In this document: piece by piece, positions 19,684 to 29,401 of the stretch
How positions within the stretch are numbered: position 1 is the stretch's first letter
Layout of the letters: the number at the start of each line of letters is the position of its first letter
Assembly: GCF_004116625.1 (NCBI RefSeq)
Contig: NZ_NXIE01000002.1
Location: 1-64,000, forward strand
Reading direction: 5' to 3'
DNA from: Halarcobacter mediterraneus
GTDB lineage: Bacteria > Campylobacterota > Campylobacteria > Campylobacterales > Arcobacteraceae
DNA length: 64,000 nucleotides
Made by a program: the position numbers and the translations under genes
The notes under the pieces: model-generated
The model's input: only the letters and a program-made list of their open reading frames with translations
Database searches by the model: none
Told to the model about the DNA's origin: nothing

Positions 19684-19712
19684 TATATATTAAAATGGAG
19701 AAATCTTGTAAA
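19684..19712 (-). promoter_or_regulatory. Probable ATP synthase operon promoter
   Basis: Minus-strand TTTACA (19707-19712) and TATATA (19684-19689) are separated by 17 bases, in the 104-base gap between parB and atpF'. The -35 matches consensus at 5 of 6 positions. The gap is otherwise non-coding and contains a short imperfect hairpin near 19634-19656. Confidence 0.45.
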
Positions 19713-19717
19713 GAATT

Positions 19718-20581
19718 TTATAAAGTGTTACCAAAGTAATTAGAAATCTTTTCAATATCTTCTTGAGATTTAATTTCTATCTTAAAATAATCTTTTTCTA
19801 CTTTAACTTTTAAATTATTTTCTTTAAGTTTTTCAACTAAATTATTTAATGGGTTAAAATCATAATTTTTATTTATTTTTTGTTTGTTTTTCTTAGGAGT
19901 TTTATTTGTTTGTGATTTTAAATCTTTTACTAAAAGTTCAGTTTCACGCACTGATAACTTCTGACCTATAACTGAGTCAGCAACTTTTTTTTGGATTTCA
20001 TCACTCAATCCTAACATAACCTTTGCGTGACCAGCTGATAACTTATTATTTGCTAACAATTGCTGGGTATAAGAACTTAATTGCAGTAGCCTTAAGGTAT
20101 TAGTTATTGAGGTTCTACTCTTAAATACTTTTTTAGATAATTCTTCATGAGTAATATTATGTTCATTAATTAATTGGGCATATGAATAAGCTAATTCTAT
20201 AACATTTAAATCATCTCTTTGAATATTTTCAATTAAAGCTAATTCCCTTAACTTTAATTCTTCGACATCAACTATTGTAGCTTTTATTGTTTCTAAATTT
20301 GCTAATTTATGAGCACGTAATCTTCTTTCCCCTGCTATTAAAATATAACCATTTTCATCTTCTATAACAGTAATTGGTTGAATAAGTCCATGCTCAATAA
20401 TTGAATCAGATAATTCTTTTAATCTTTCTTCATCAAATATTTTTCTAGGTTGATGTGGGTTTGGTTTTATTTGTTCAACTCTTAATTCTATAATTTCATT
20501 ATAGTTTCTTTCAGTATTAGAGTTTCCATAAGCTGTTTCAACTTCACCTAATAATTCGCCAAGACCTCTACCTAATGCCAT
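19718..20581 (-). CDS. parB: Chromosome-partitioning protein ParB/Spo0J
   Basis: A 287-residue parS-binding CTP switch protein. The N-terminal ParB/Srx domain has 'IKPNPHQPRKIFDEERL', 'GLIQPITV' and 'YILIAGERRLRAHKLA' (CTP-binding GERRxRA motif). A helix-turn-helix region follows ('ELSKKVFKSRTSITNTLRLL', 'LSAGHAKVMLGL'), then a dimerisation tail. It is 20 bases after parA. I saw no canonical parS site in the window. Confidence 0.95.
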   Translation of the reverse strand: MALGRGLGELLGEVETAYGNSNTERNYNEIIELRVEQIKPNPHQPRKIFDEERLKELSDSIIEHGLIQPITVIEDENGYILIAGERRLRAHKLANLETIKATIVDVEELKLRELALIENIQRDDLNVIELAYSYAQLINEHNITHEELSKKVFKSRTSITNTLRLLQLSSYTQQLLANNKLSAGHAKVMLGLSDEIQKKVADSVIGQKLSVRETELLVKDLKSQTNKTPKKNKQKINKNYDFNPLNNLVEKLKENNLKVKVEKDYFKIEIKSQEDIEKISNYFGNTL

Positions 20582-20601
20582 ATTTTATCCTAATAGTAAA
20601 T

Positions 20602-21378
20602 TTATCCTGCTATTGCACGTGCTAAATTTGTATATGCTTTAGTTCCGGCAGCCATTGCATCATACAACATTATTGGTTTACCAAAACTTGGACTTTCTGC
20701 TAACTTAATATTTCTTGGAATTACAACATATGAACTTTCATCAACTTTAAACAATTTACTTTCAAAATGCTGTGCTAAATCTGCAAAAACTTGTTTTGAT
20801 AAATTATTTTGTGCACTATACATAGTTGGAAGGAAACCTCTAATTTGTAATTGCCTATTAATAGTTTGTTTAACCAATTTAATTGTATTTAATAATTGAG
20901 CTAATCCTTCTAGTGCAAAAAACTCACACTGAATTGGTATTAGCACAGAATTAGATGCACTTAAAGTATTAATTGTGATAGGTCCTAATGCAGGAGGAGA
21001 GTCAATTATAATATAATCATAATCTTTTTTAACTGGATCTATTTTTCTTTTTAGAACTAGTTCTCTATCTTTAGCATTCTTATAAAACTCTTTCTCAATT
21101 CCTACTAGTCCTATATTTGAAGGTGCAACTTTTAAGTTCTCAATTTCAGAATCTAGAACTATTTCACTCAACTCTTTTGTTCCTAACATTACATGATAAA
21201 TATTATATTCATAAGTGTCACGATGAAAACCTAAAGATGTTGTTGCATTTGCTTGAGGATCTGCATCAATCAATAGAACTTTTTTACCTTCAAGTGCTAA
21301 TGCAGCACTTAAGTTTACGGCAGTTGTAGTCTTGCCTACTCCACCTTTTTGATTAGCAATAGATATTATCTCTGTCAT
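20602..21378 (-). CDS. parA: Chromosome-partitioning ATPase ParA/Soj
   Basis: A 258-residue deviant Walker ATPase. The P-loop 'NQKGGVGKTTTAVNLSAAL' (KGGVGKT), 'VLLIDADPQANATTSLG' and 'DYIIIDSPPALGPITINTL' are present. With ParB it segregates the replication origin. It overlaps the start region of birA's stop by 4 bases, so birA, parA and parB are probably one transcript. Confidence 0.96.
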   Translation of the reverse strand: MTEIISIANQKGGVGKTTTAVNLSAALALEGKKVLLIDADPQANATTSLGFHRDTYEYNIYHVMLGTKELSEIVLDSEIENLKVAPSNIGLVGIEKEFYKNAKDRELVLKRKIDPVKKDYDYIIIDSPPALGPITINTLSASNSVLIPIQCEFFALEGLAQLLNTIKLVKQTINRQLQIRGFLPTMYSAQNNLSKQVFADLAQHFESKLFKVDESSYVVIPRNIKLAESPSFGKPIMLYDAMAAGTKAYTNLARAIAG

Positions 21379-22010
21379 CTTAAACTAAAAACCTTTTTAT
21401 TATCTATATTTATAGAACCATCAATATTTAGTATTGCATTTTCTAAAGAAACTTTTTTATTTTCAATTGTAGCTTTGTATTTTTTACTCTTATGGAATTC
21501 TACCCTAAAAGAGTTAAAAATTTCCTTCCAAGATTTATTTTTTTTTAAACTTTCAAAATATAACTTTAAGATATACTTTTTATCTACTTCAATGTCTAGC
21601 TTTCCAAATTCATTATTTACAGTATTTAAATTAATTCCTATTCCACAAAAAACATAATTATTGCTTACAGTAGTTATTGTTCCACCTATTTTTTTATCTT
21701 CAATATAGAAATCATTTGGCCATTTTAACCAAAGTTTTGACCCCTGTGAAAGAAAAACTTCTTTTAACATAAAAGAAAAATATATTGAAGCACTTTGAAG
21801 AGCCAAGTCCTTTGGTAATTGTTCTTTATTTAAAACAAAAGAAAAAAAAAGATTTCCTTTTTTCCCTTGCCAAGAGTTGCCTCTACTCCCAATGCCATTT
21901 GTTTGCAAATCAGCACAAATACATATGGGAGAAAGGTATTCATTTTTTTTAATCATATTTTTTAAATATGTGTGAGTTGAGTCAATCTTATCTAAATATA
22001 CAATTTCCAT
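21375..22010 (-). CDS. birA: Biotin--[acetyl-CoA-carboxylase] ligase
   Basis: A 211-residue biotin protein ligase with 'LQTNGIGSRGNSWQGKKGNL' (biotinyl-AMP-binding loop), 'LWLKWPNDFYIEDKKIGG' and 'FCGIGINLN'. It lacks the N-terminal winged helix, so it is a monofunctional ligase rather than a bio repressor, and it is short at the C-terminus. It overlaps parA by 4 bases. Confidence 0.92.
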   Translation of the reverse strand: MEIVYLDKIDSTHTYLKNMIKKNEYLSPICICADLQTNGIGSRGNSWQGKKGNLFFSFVLNKEQLPKDLALQSASIYFSFMLKEVFLSQGSKLWLKWPNDFYIEDKKIGGTITTVSNNYVFCGIGINLNTVNNEFGKLDIEVDKKYILKLYFESLKKNKSWKEIFNSFRVEFHKSKKYKATIENKKVSLENAILNIDGSINIDNKKVFSLR

Positions 22011-22078
22011 AAAAAATTATATCAAATATTTATACAATAAAGAGTTAAGTAGAAAAATTACTCAATTTAATAAAAAGG

Positions 22079-22101
22079 ATACTTATAATATTTATAAGTA
22101 T
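22079..22101 (-). terminator. Terminator after fmt
   Basis: Perfect ten-base arms ATACTTATAA (22079-22088) and TTATAAGTAT (22092-22101) are separated by three bases, and on the minus strand a CCTTTTTATT tract follows. It fits a terminator downstream of fmt. Because it is also upstream of birA, an operator role cannot be excluded. Confidence 0.6.
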
Positions 22102-22146
22102 TGAAACATTTAGAAACATTAATAAATAAATTTGATGTTTTAAAAA

Positions 22147-23067
22147 CTATTGTAATTTATTAGTTATTGTAAGTCTTTTCCCTTTTAAATAATCAACAGC
22201 ATTAATAGCTTTTTTTGATGGAGCTTGTAAAGTTTTTACTTCAATAGAACCTTTTTTACAAGCTATTATAACTGAAGACTCATTTATTTGAAGAATAATA
22301 CCTTCTTCATTTAAAGACTTTTCCTCAACTAGTTTTACATCTTTTAATTTTAGACCACTTTCTAAAAAGATACCCGGCCAAAAAGAGTATGCTTTATATT
22401 TTAAGTAAAGTTTTTTTGCATTTAAAAAACTTACTAAGCCATGTTCTTTTTTGATTTTTTTACAAAAACTAACCTCTGTTTCATTTTGTTTTTTAGGATT
22501 TATTTTTTCATAGTTATCTAAGGTTGTAATTGTTAAATTTGCAGCAATATCAGATAGTTTATTAAAAGCTTCTACTACATCCATTGTAGGTGTGATTTTT
22601 AAATATTCTAAACCCAAAATATCACCACTATCAAGTCCTTCTTCCATAAGCATAGAAGTGACACCTGTATATATATCATCATTTAATAAAGATTCTTGAA
22701 TTGGACTTGCTCCCCTATATTTAGGTAGCAATGAAGCATGAAGATTTATGCAAGGTGCAATATCTAAAATCTCTTTTGGCAAAATCTGTCCATAAGCTGC
22801 AACTACTATAAAATCAGGTTTTAAAGCTTTAATATCTTTTTCTACATCCTTGTTTTTTCTTAATGTTAAAGGTTGATAAATAGGAATATTTAAAGAGTTA
22901 TCTATACAAAATTGTTTTACATGGGGTGCAGTTAATATTTGCTTTCTTCCAACAGGTTTATCCGGTTGAGTATAAAGAGCAACAAGCTTATAAGAGCTGT
23001 TAATTAGTCTCTCAAATATCTTTGTTGCATAATCTGGTGTTCCCATAAATACAATTCGTTTAGACAT
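22147..23067 (-). CDS. fmt: Methionyl-tRNA formyltransferase
   Basis: The 306-residue enzyme that formylates initiator Met-tRNA. 'RIVFMGTPDYATKIFERL' at the N-terminus, the 10-formyl-THF site 'CINLHASLLPKYRGASPIQ' (Asn-His catalytic pair), 'LDSGDIL' and a C-terminal OB-like domain ('YSFWPGIFLE') are present. Length is typical. It is separated from proB by 54 bases. Confidence 0.96.
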   Translation of the reverse strand: MSKRIVFMGTPDYATKIFERLINSSYKLVALYTQPDKPVGRKQILTAPHVKQFCIDNSLNIPIYQPLTLRKNKDVEKDIKALKPDFIVVAAYGQILPKEILDIAPCINLHASLLPKYRGASPIQESLLNDDIYTGVTSMLMEEGLDSGDILGLEYLKITPTMDVVEAFNKLSDIAANLTITTLDNYEKINPKKQNETEVSFCKKIKKEHGLVSFLNAKKLYLKYKAYSFWPGIFLESGLKLKDVKLVEEKSLNEEGIILQINESSVIIACKKGSIEVKTLQAPSKKAINAVDYLKGKRLTITNKLQ

Positions 23068-23121
23068 ATTTAATCCTTTTATCTCATTTTCTATTAAAGA
23101 ATACTCTATACAATAGTAGAT

Positions 23122-23916
23122 TTATTTTTTAAATAGTGTTCCACTATTATGATTTTCATGAACTAAAAAATCATAAGCATTTGTTAGATCAAAGCCTGAT
23201 GATAAGTACATCATTTTATTTCTTTTTAGTAAAAAGTTTGCAGCTTTTAATTTTGTAACAATTCCACCTGTTGCAAATTCTGAATTAGGAGTATGCTTCA
23301 TTTCTAATTCATCATCTTCAATATTATTTACAATCTTTCTCATTTTAGCATTTGGATTTTCATGTGGATTTGAATCATATAAACCATCAACATCAGAAAG
23401 AATAGTTAAAAGATCTGCATCAAAAAAATAAGCTGCATGTGCTGCTAGTTGATCATTATCTCCAAAAAGTAATTCTTTATTTGCAATAACATCATTTTCA
23501 TTTAAAATAGGAATAATATCATTAGTTAAAAGAATTTCCATAACACCCTTTGCATTTTTCGATCTTTTCCTTGAATCAAAATCTTCTTCTACAAGGAGCA
23601 TCTGTGCACATCTAAAACCATGTTCTTTAAATCTTTTTTTATAATATTTCATCAATAAAGGTTGCCCTATAGCAGCAAGTGCTTGTCTATTTAGTACTTG
23701 TGTTTTATCTAATTTTAATGCAATATTACCTGCCGCAACGGCACCAGAAGACACTAAAATAACTTGTGTATTTTTTTCCTTTTTTAATGTTGCTATTAAA
23801 TCTACTAAATTATTTAGCCTTTCTATAGCTAAAGTATTTCCTTCTCTTAAAACAGCACTACCTACTTTTATTACTATTCTTTTATTTGTAAGTAGAATTT
23901 TATCTTCTTTTATCAT
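23122..23916 (-). CDS. proB: Glutamate 5-kinase, short form
   Basis: First enzyme of proline synthesis. The 264 residues form only the amino-acid kinase domain: 'IVIKVGSAVLREGN', 'LVSSGAVAAGNIAL', 'NENDVIANKELLFGDNDQLA' and 'TILSDVDGLYDSNPHENP'. The C-terminal PUA domain of E. coli ProB is missing, as in Campylobacter. Its start overlaps the obgE stop by one base, an arrangement conserved in the phylum. Confidence 0.94.
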   Translation of the reverse strand: MIKEDKILLTNKRIVIKVGSAVLREGNTLAIERLNNLVDLIATLKKEKNTQVILVSSGAVAAGNIALKLDKTQVLNRQALAAIGQPLLMKYYKKRFKEHGFRCAQMLLVEEDFDSRKRSKNAKGVMEILLTNDIIPILNENDVIANKELLFGDNDQLAAHAAYFFDADLLTILSDVDGLYDSNPHENPNAKMRKIVNNIEDDELEMKHTPNSEFATGGIVTKLKAANFLLKRNKMMYLSSGFDLTNAYDFLVHENHNSGTLFKK

Positions 23917-25007
23917 TATTTATTTTGTCCTATTAATTCATAAAGTGCAAATCTAATTGATTCAGTATTTAAATGAGTTACTGATGATATTGGTAAAATA
24001 AAAAAAGGTTTTGTTTTATCGAATTTTGAATAAGTTAAGTCTTGAACAAAGTAAGGTAAAGATTTATCAAAGCCATATGAATTTTCATTTGAAACCTCTA
24101 ATCCAAGTTCAGTAATAAACTCTTTAATATCTTTTTCTATATCTTCTCCATAATAAGCATCAGTTTTTGTTAGTGCTATAGCAAAATTTCTTCCACTAAG
24201 TTCTTTTGAAAACTTTTTAACTTCTTCTTTTAACACATCATACTGTTCTTTTGTTGTTCTATAGTTTGCAATATCAATCATAAATAATAAAGTTTTTGTT
24301 CTTTCAATATGTTTTAGGAACTCTATTCCTAAACCTTTACCATCACTTGCCCCATCTATAATTCCTGGAATATCTGCCATAACAAATGAATTGTAATCAC
24401 CTACTTCAACAACTCCTAATTTAGGTGTTAAAGTTGTAAATTCATAATTTGCAATTTCTGGACTTGCATTTGATGCCGTTGAAATAAGAGTTGATTTCCC
24501 CACATTTGGATATCCTACTAATCCAACATCAGCTATTAATTTTAATTCAAGTCTAATTTCTTTTATTTCTCCTGGTAATCCAGGTTGAGAATAAGTAGGT
24601 CTTTGATTTCTTGAGTTTTTAAAGTGAGTATTACCTAGTCCACCTTTTCCACCTTCAAGGAAAACTTCTTTTTGTCCTTCTTCCAAAAGGTCCAATAATA
24701 CTTCATTTGTTTCACTATCTATTACTTGTGTTCCTGGAGGTACAACTAGTACTAAGGGTTGTGCAGACTTTCCAGTTCTTCTACCACCTTCACCTTGCTT
24801 ACCATTATCGGCTTTTAAGACTTTTCTTCCTTTATACCAAGACAAAGTATCTGTATTACTATCTACTAAAAAGACTACATCTCCACCTTTTCCACCATCT
24901 CCACCATCTGGACCACCTTTTATAACAAACTTTTCTCTTCTAAAAGAAGAGCAACCTTGTCCACCTTTTCCTGATGATACAGTGAATTTTACACTATCTA
25001 TAAACAC
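23916..25007 (-). CDS. obgE: Obg-family ribosome-associated GTPase
   Basis: A 363-residue GTPase needed for 50S assembly. The glycine-rich OBG domain (about 1-157) has '[17 protein letters not shown]' and '[17 protein letters not shown]'. The G domain has '[15 protein letters not shown]', '[16 protein letters not shown]' and 'ALTKTDAY'. It lacks a long acidic C-terminal tail. A strong terminator separates it from rpmA-rplU. Confidence 0.97.
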   Translation of the reverse strand: MFIDSVKFTVSSGKGGQGCSSFRREKFVIKGGPDGGDGGKGGDVVFLVDSNTDTLSWYKGRKVLKADNGKQGEGGRRTGKSAQPLVLVVPPGTQVIDSETNEVLLDLLEEGQKEVFLEGGKGGLGNTHFKNSRNQRPTYSQPGLPGEIKEIRLELKLIADVGLVGYPNVGKSTLISTASNASPEIANYEFTTLTPKLGVVEVGDYNSFVMADIPGIIDGASDGKGLGIEFLKHIERTKTLLFMIDIANYRTTKEQYDVLKEEVKKFSKELSGRNFAIALTKTDAYYGEDIEKDIKEFITELGLEVSNENSYGFDKSLPYFVQDLTYSKFDKTKPFFILPISSVTHLNTESIRFALYELIGQNK

Positions 25008-25027
25008 TTAAAACTCCTAAAACTAAA

Positions 25028-25058
25028 AAAGGGTGTAGGCAAAAGCACTACACCCTTT
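25028..25058 (-). terminator. Terminator after rplU-rpmA
   Basis: Perfect 11-base stem AAAGGGTGTAG (25028-25038) / CTACACCCTTT (25048-25058), followed on the minus strand by a run of six U. It ends the ribosomal protein transcript, so obgE must rely on read-through or its own start site. Confidence 0.88.
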
Positions 25059-25081
25059 GAGAAAATTTTTCACTAAACTTT

Positions 25082-25336
25082 TTATGAAGCGTATACAGAA
25101 ACTTTTTTTCTTGTTTTACTTTTCACATCAAATTTAACAACACCATCAATTAGTGCATAAATTGTATGATCTTTTCCGATTCCTACATTTTCTCCACAGT
25201 GTACTTTTGTACCTCTTTGTCTAATTATGATGTTACCAGCTCTTACTGTTTCTCCACCAAATTTTTTAACACCAAGTCTTCTACCAGCTGAATCTCTATT
25301 ATTTTGAGTACTTCCTTGACCTTTCTTATGAGCCAT
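25082..25336 (-). CDS. rpmA: 50S ribosomal protein L27
   Basis: An 84-residue protein beginning '[20 protein letters not shown]', with '[19 protein letters not shown]' in the middle. It has no N-terminal extension ahead of the conserved AHKK, unlike Firmicute L27, which needs cleavage. It follows rplU by 17 bases. Confidence 0.98.
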   Translation of the reverse strand: MAHKKGQGSTQNNRDSAGRRLGVKKFGGETVRAGNIIIRQRGTKVHCGENVGIGKDHTIYALIDGVVKFDVKSKTRKKVSVYAS

Positions 25337-25353
25337 CTTCTATCTCCTTAAAA

Positions 25354-25671
25354 TTATGCAGCGATTTTAGTAATTCTAACTTTTGTGAAGCTTCTTCTGA
25401 AACCTCTTTTTAATTTAGAATCTTTTCTTCTTCTTTTTTTGTAAATGATAACTTTTTTAGCTCTATTTACACCTGTTCCATCTAAAATAACTTCTGCTTC
25501 AACTTTTGCAGAAGAAACAGCATCACCAGTTTTTAATTCACCATCATTTATAGCTAAAACATCAGTGATTTCAAGAGTTTCTTTAGCAGCTTTTCCAGTA
25601 TAATCGATGTCTAAAACATCACCTTCTGTTACTTTATACTGTTTACCACCACACTTAATAATTGCGTACAT
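25354..25671 (-). CDS. rplU: 50S ribosomal protein L21
   Basis: A 105-residue protein starting '[18 protein letters not shown]', with '[19 protein letters not shown]' near the C-terminus, both typical of L21. It leads the rplU-rpmA transcript. The 102-base leader between rplU and ridA contains a small TTAAAG/CTTTAA hairpin (25744-25758) but no riboswitch that I recognise. Confidence 0.98.
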   Translation of the reverse strand: MYAIIKCGGKQYKVTEGDVLDIDYTGKAAKETLEITDVLAINDGELKTGDAVSSAKVEAEVILDGTGVNRAKKVIIYKKRRRKDSKLKRGFRRSFTKVRITKIAA

Positions 25672-25773
25672 ATTTATTCCTCTAACTTATCAATTCTTTA
25701 TTAACTTATTCTTTAACGGGACGAAATACTAACTAATTCTAGTTTAAAGTTTCTTTAAGCGAAAAAGTTTATG

Positions 25774-26157
25774 CTAATAATAATCATAAGGTTCAGCAAT
25801 AGCATCAATAACAATCATTGAATTCATAGGCAAACCTTTTGCAGAAATAGTTGTTCTAACTGGCTTATGTTCACCAAAAACTTCTGAACAAATAACATTT
25901 ACAACACCAAAATCGTTAATATTTTCTAAATAAATTGTAATTTTTATAACTCTATCCATAGCACTTTGTGCATCATCAAGTAAATTTTTCAAATTTTCAA
26001 AAACTTGCCTTGTTTGAATTTTAATATCCTTTTCAACCATCTCTCCATCTGAAGTTAAAGGAACTTGTCCTGAAGTATAAATTAATCCATTTGCTTTTAT
26101 TGCTTGAGAATATGGACCTATTGCTTGAGGTAATTTATCAGAATTTATTTTTTCCAT
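25774..26157 (-). CDS. ridA: RidA-family enamine/imine deaminase
   Basis: A 127-residue YjgF/YER057c/UK114 protein with 'LPQAIGPYSQAIKANGLIYT', 'SGQVPL' and 'RTTISAKGLPMNSMIVIDAIA', containing the Arg that binds the carboxylate. RidA hydrolyses reactive 2-aminoacrylate released by PLP enzymes. It is flanked by dnaG upstream (55 bases) and rplU downstream, without an obvious functional link to either. Confidence 0.92.
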   Translation of the reverse strand: MEKINSDKLPQAIGPYSQAIKANGLIYTSGQVPLTSDGEMVEKDIKIQTRQVFENLKNLLDDAQSAMDRVIKITIYLENINDFGVVNVICSEVFGEHKPVRTTISAKGLPMNSMIVIDAIAEPYDYY

Positions 26158-26212
26158 ACTTATTTCCTAAAATATTTTAGAAAAATTATATACTTTTTTA
26201 ATAAATCTTTTA

Positions 26213-27847
26213 TTAAAGATTATAACTTACTAATTTTCCTTGCTTTAATTGATAGATATTATCTTTAATTTTTCTAAGTAAATTTGCTTTCTCACGAAAT
26301 GGAAGTTCTTTGTTATACTGAACTTTTCTTAACTCATTTGTGTAAAATTTTAAAAGAAGAATTAATAATTCTGATTTTAACCTATCATCTTCATAAACTT
26401 CTAATTTATCATTTAATAATATTCCATTTAAAATTGGATTACCTTTGTCACTTAACAAAGATTGAAACTCATTTTGATGATATTCAAACATTGAGGAATC
26501 TACAAGGTCTAAAGTCATATTTAATCTTTCAGGTTTTTCTAAAATTGATTTTATAATACATAATTCTGCAATATCGATTTTTGTAAGATTAACATCATTT
26601 CTACGTACTTTGTCTGAACTGACTTTAACTAAATTTTCTCTTATATTTAATTTTTGGGCTAAATATCTCTTGTACTCATCTTGATATAATTCATTTAAAG
26701 TTTTTAAATAATCATTTGCTTCTAATAAAGCTTTTTGTTTTTGTCCTGGATCATTAATATTATATTTTGAAATGATATAATCTATTGAGTATATAATAAA
26801 AGTAGTGGGTATTGAGAATATCTTATTTAATTCTTCAACTTGCCCTTCTTTTACCATATCAGCAGGATCTTTCCCTTCTGAAAAAATAACAACGCCACCT
26901 TCAAATTCACTTTGAGATAACAGTACTGAAGCTTTAAAAGCTGCATTTAGTCCAGGTTTATCTCCATCGTATGCTACTATAACTTTCGGTTCTCCTCTTC
27001 TCAATAAAGGTAGATGCTCCTTTGTCAAAGCTGTACCTAAAGTTGCAACTGCAGTATTAAAACCTGCTTGATGTAGCATAATTACATCTAAATAACCTTC
27101 TGTAACAATTAGTTGATTTTTTTTATAAATATTTTCTTTTGCTAAGTTATAACCATATAATAGTTTGGATTTATTAAAGATCTTTGTCTGAGGAGAATTT
27201 ATATATTTAGCATTATGTCCAGATATAGTTCTTCCACCAAACCCAACAATCTTACTGCTTATTGAATAAATAGGGAAAGTTATTCTTTCAATAAATCTTG
27301 AATATAATCCATTTGTCCCAGTATCTATTAAACCTAAATCTTTTGCCTCAGCCAAATTAAAGTGATTGTTTTTTAAATAATTTATAGTGTCACTTGAAGA
27401 AGGTGCATATCCAATTTCAAACTTTTCAATAGAGAACTCAGATATTCCTCTACTTTTTATATACTCTTTTGCTTTACTATTATTCACAAAAAGTTTTTGA
27501 TAAAACTTATTTGCAGCTTCTAATACTTTTGTATCTTGTTTTTTTTGATTTTTATTGTCATAGGCTAAAGAAACGTTATACATTGAAGCAAGTTTTTCTA
27601 AGGCTTCAGGATAAGATAGTTTTTCATATTCCATAACAAATTTTATAGAATCACCCCCTGCTCCACAACCAAAACAATGATATATCTGTTTTGCAGGACT
27701 TACTACAAAAGAAGGTGTATCTTCACCATGAAAAGGGCAACAAGCCTTAAAGTTTGCACCACTTTTTTTTAGTTCTAAAAATTGAGATACTACATCTACT
27801 ATATCTAAGTGGTTTTTTAAATTCTCTATGGATTCTTTTGTAATCAT
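26213..27847 (-). CDS. dnaG: DNA primase
   Basis: A 544-residue replicative primase. The N-terminal CHC2 zinc finger ('FKACCPFHGEDTPSF', 'IYHCFGCGAGGDSI') leads to the catalytic core with Toprim ('LIVTEGYLDVIMLHQAGF', 'VIVAYDGDKPGLNAA', 'DPADMVKEG'). A shorter, divergent C-terminal region would contact the helicase. It is divergent from the LapB-like gene across 80 bases. Confidence 0.96.
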   Translation of the reverse strand: MITKESIENLKNHLDIVDVVSQFLELKKSGANFKACCPFHGEDTPSFVVSPAKQIYHCFGCGAGGDSIKFVMEYEKLSYPEALEKLASMYNVSLAYDNKNQKKQDTKVLEAANKFYQKLFVNNSKAKEYIKSRGISEFSIEKFEIGYAPSSSDTINYLKNNHFNLAEAKDLGLIDTGTNGLYSRFIERITFPIYSISSKIVGFGGRTISGHNAKYINSPQTKIFNKSKLLYGYNLAKENIYKKNQLIVTEGYLDVIMLHQAGFNTAVATLGTALTKEHLPLLRRGEPKVIVAYDGDKPGLNAAFKASVLLSQSEFEGGVVIFSEGKDPADMVKEGQVEELNKIFSIPTTFIIYSIDYIISKYNINDPGQKQKALLEANDYLKTLNELYQDEYKRYLAQKLNIRENLVKVSSDKVRRNDVNLTKIDIAELCIIKSILEKPERLNMTLDLVDSSMFEYHQNEFQSLLSDKGNPILNGILLNDKLEVYEDDRLKSELLILLLKFYTNELRKVQYNKELPFREKANLLRKIKDNIYQLKQGKLVSYNL

Positions 27848-27927
27848 TTTGGGATTATATCCAAAAATTTATAATAGTATATGTACTTTTATGATATTAT
27901 ATTTTTTACTTAAAAAAAGAGGTTGTT

Positions 27928-28977
27928 TTGGATAGTTTAGTTTTAGAATATAGAGACCCATTATTTGGTATCATCATATTTTTTATTTTAATTTTCACAA
28001 TATCTTTCATTACTTATTCTTTTTCTTTATATAAAGAAAAAATTGCAAGAAAAGATTATAGAAAACTTTTAAAAAGATTTGAAATTGGAAAATTGAAAGA
28101 AGAAGACTATGTTCATTTATATAAAACATATAACTTACCTTTTGATTCAATAATTCTTTTAGCATCTAGTTTTGTACATAAAGGTGACTATAATAAAGCT
28201 ATTTCCGTATACCTAACTCTTTTAGAACACGTTACAGATAGAGTAAAAAAAGAAGAATTATTAGAATTATTGGGAACCACTTACTTCAAGGGTGGTTTTA
28301 TGCAAAGAGCAAAAGAAATTTTTATCAAAATATTAAAATTTTCACCTAGAAATACTCAGGCATTAAAATACTTATTGATAGTGAACGAAAAACTAAAGGA
28401 CTATAAAAGTGCTAATGAAATAATTGATTGTTTAGATGAGATTGGAGAAGATATCCAAAAAGACAAACTTTTCATTGAAACATTAAGCATAATAAATAAT
28501 CCTATTGAGTCTTTTGAATTAAAAAGCAAAAAATTAGATGTCATTTTAAAAAATAATCCAAGTATTCAAAGATTGATTGCAAAATATTATATTGAAAATA
28601 ATAAAAAACATTTTTGGGATATTATTGACTACTTTGATTTAAAAAAACTAATTGATTTATTATGGTATCTAGATTATAAAGATATAAATCTTAAAAAAGT
28701 TTCTAAAAATGTTTTTTTAAATGAATTATACACAGCAAAGGGTTATTTAAATACAGCAAAACATAGTGATGACTTTGTCTTTGATATTTTAATTGCTTTA
28801 AATAATCATGAGCATAAAATTCCTGCAACTGTTGACTTTGAATTTATTTGCAGCTCGTGTAAACATGTTCATCCTATTTTTGATAATAGATGTCCAAATT
28901 GTCATAGCATATTAACATTTGATATAAAATATCATCTTACTAAGGATTTAATTGAAAGAAATCAATCTTTACAGTGA
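27928..28977 (+). CDS. TPR protein with C-terminal zinc ribbon, LapB-like
   Basis: A 349-residue protein. An N-terminal membrane helix (about 14-34, 'IIIFFILIFTISFITYSF') precedes TPR-like repeats (about 70-230, 'GDYNKAISVYLTLLEHV', 'GTTYFKGGFMQRAKEIF'). It ends in a four-Cys ribbon 'FICSSCKHVHPIFDNRCPNC'. This is the architecture of LapB (YciM), which in enterics controls LPS synthesis by directing FtsH to LpxC. Orthology is inference from architecture. I take a TTG start at 27928, placed 5 bases after AAAGAGG. The gene overlaps rnhA by 26 bases. Confidence 0.75.
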   Translation: MDSLVLEYRDPLFGIIIFFILIFTISFITYSFSLYKEKIARKDYRKLLKRFEIGKLKEEDYVHLYKTYNLPFDSIILLASSFVHKGDYNKAISVYLTLLEHVTDRVKKEELLELLGTTYFKGGFMQRAKEIFIKILKFSPRNTQALKYLLIVNEKLKDYKSANEIIDCLDEIGEDIQKDKLFIETLSIINNPIESFELKSKKLDVILKNNPSIQRLIAKYYIENNKKHFWDIIDYFDLKKLIDLLWYLDYKDINLKKVSKNVFLNELYTAKGYLNTAKHSDDFVFDILIALNNHEHKIPATVDFEFICSSCKHVHPIFDNRCPNCHSILTFDIKYHLTKDLIERNQSLQ

Positions 28978-29401
28978 TGGTTCATCATTGGGAAACCCTG
29001 GACCAGGTGGTTGGGGTACAATTTTGGACTATAAAGGAAAAGAAAAAGAATTAAGTGGAGCTCAAGATAACACAACAAATAATCAAATGGAATTAAAAGG
29101 TGTTATTGAAGGATTAAAAGCTTTAAAGGAACCTTGTAAAGTGACTATAATTTCAGATTCAACTTATGTAGTCAAAGGAATAAATGAGTGGTTAGAAGGT
29201 TGGATAAGAAATAACTGGAGAAACTCTGCTAAAAAAGCAGTAAAAAATTTAGATTTATGGCAAGAATATCTTGAAGTTTCTAAAAAACATACTATAATAG
29301 CAAAGTGGGTTAAAGGACATGCTGGACATTCTCATAATGAAAGATGTGATATACTTGCACGTACTGAAGCTGAAAAATTAAAAGGAGAAGAAAATGAGTG
29401 A
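28952..29401 (+). CDS. rnhA: Ribonuclease HI
   Basis: A 149-residue enzyme that cuts RNA in RNA-DNA hybrids. The catalytic acids sit in '[18 protein letters not shown]' (Asp9), '[13 protein letters not shown]' (Glu), '[12 protein letters not shown]' (Asp) and 'NERCDILAR' (Asp). '[11 protein letters not shown]' carries the conserved His. The start is TTG at 28952, inside the end of the preceding gene, so translation is probably coupled. It overlaps rnc by 8 bases. Confidence 0.95.
   Translation: MKEINLYSDGSSLGNPGPGGWGTILDYKGKEKELSGAQDNTTNNQMELKGVIEGLKALKEPCKVTIISDSTYVVKGINEWLEGWIRNNWRNSAKKAVKNLDLWQEYLEVSKKHTIIAKWVKGHAGHSHNERCDILARTEAEKLKGEENE

Noticed and set aside
19931-19960. parS-like GTTTCACG inside parB
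   Set aside because: Only half of the TGTTTCACGTGAAACA palindrome is present; the second half does not match.
25672-25773. Possible structured leader or ribosomal-protein autoregulatory element before rplU
   Set aside because: Only a six-base AT-rich hairpin is visible, nearer to ridA than to rplU; too weak to call.
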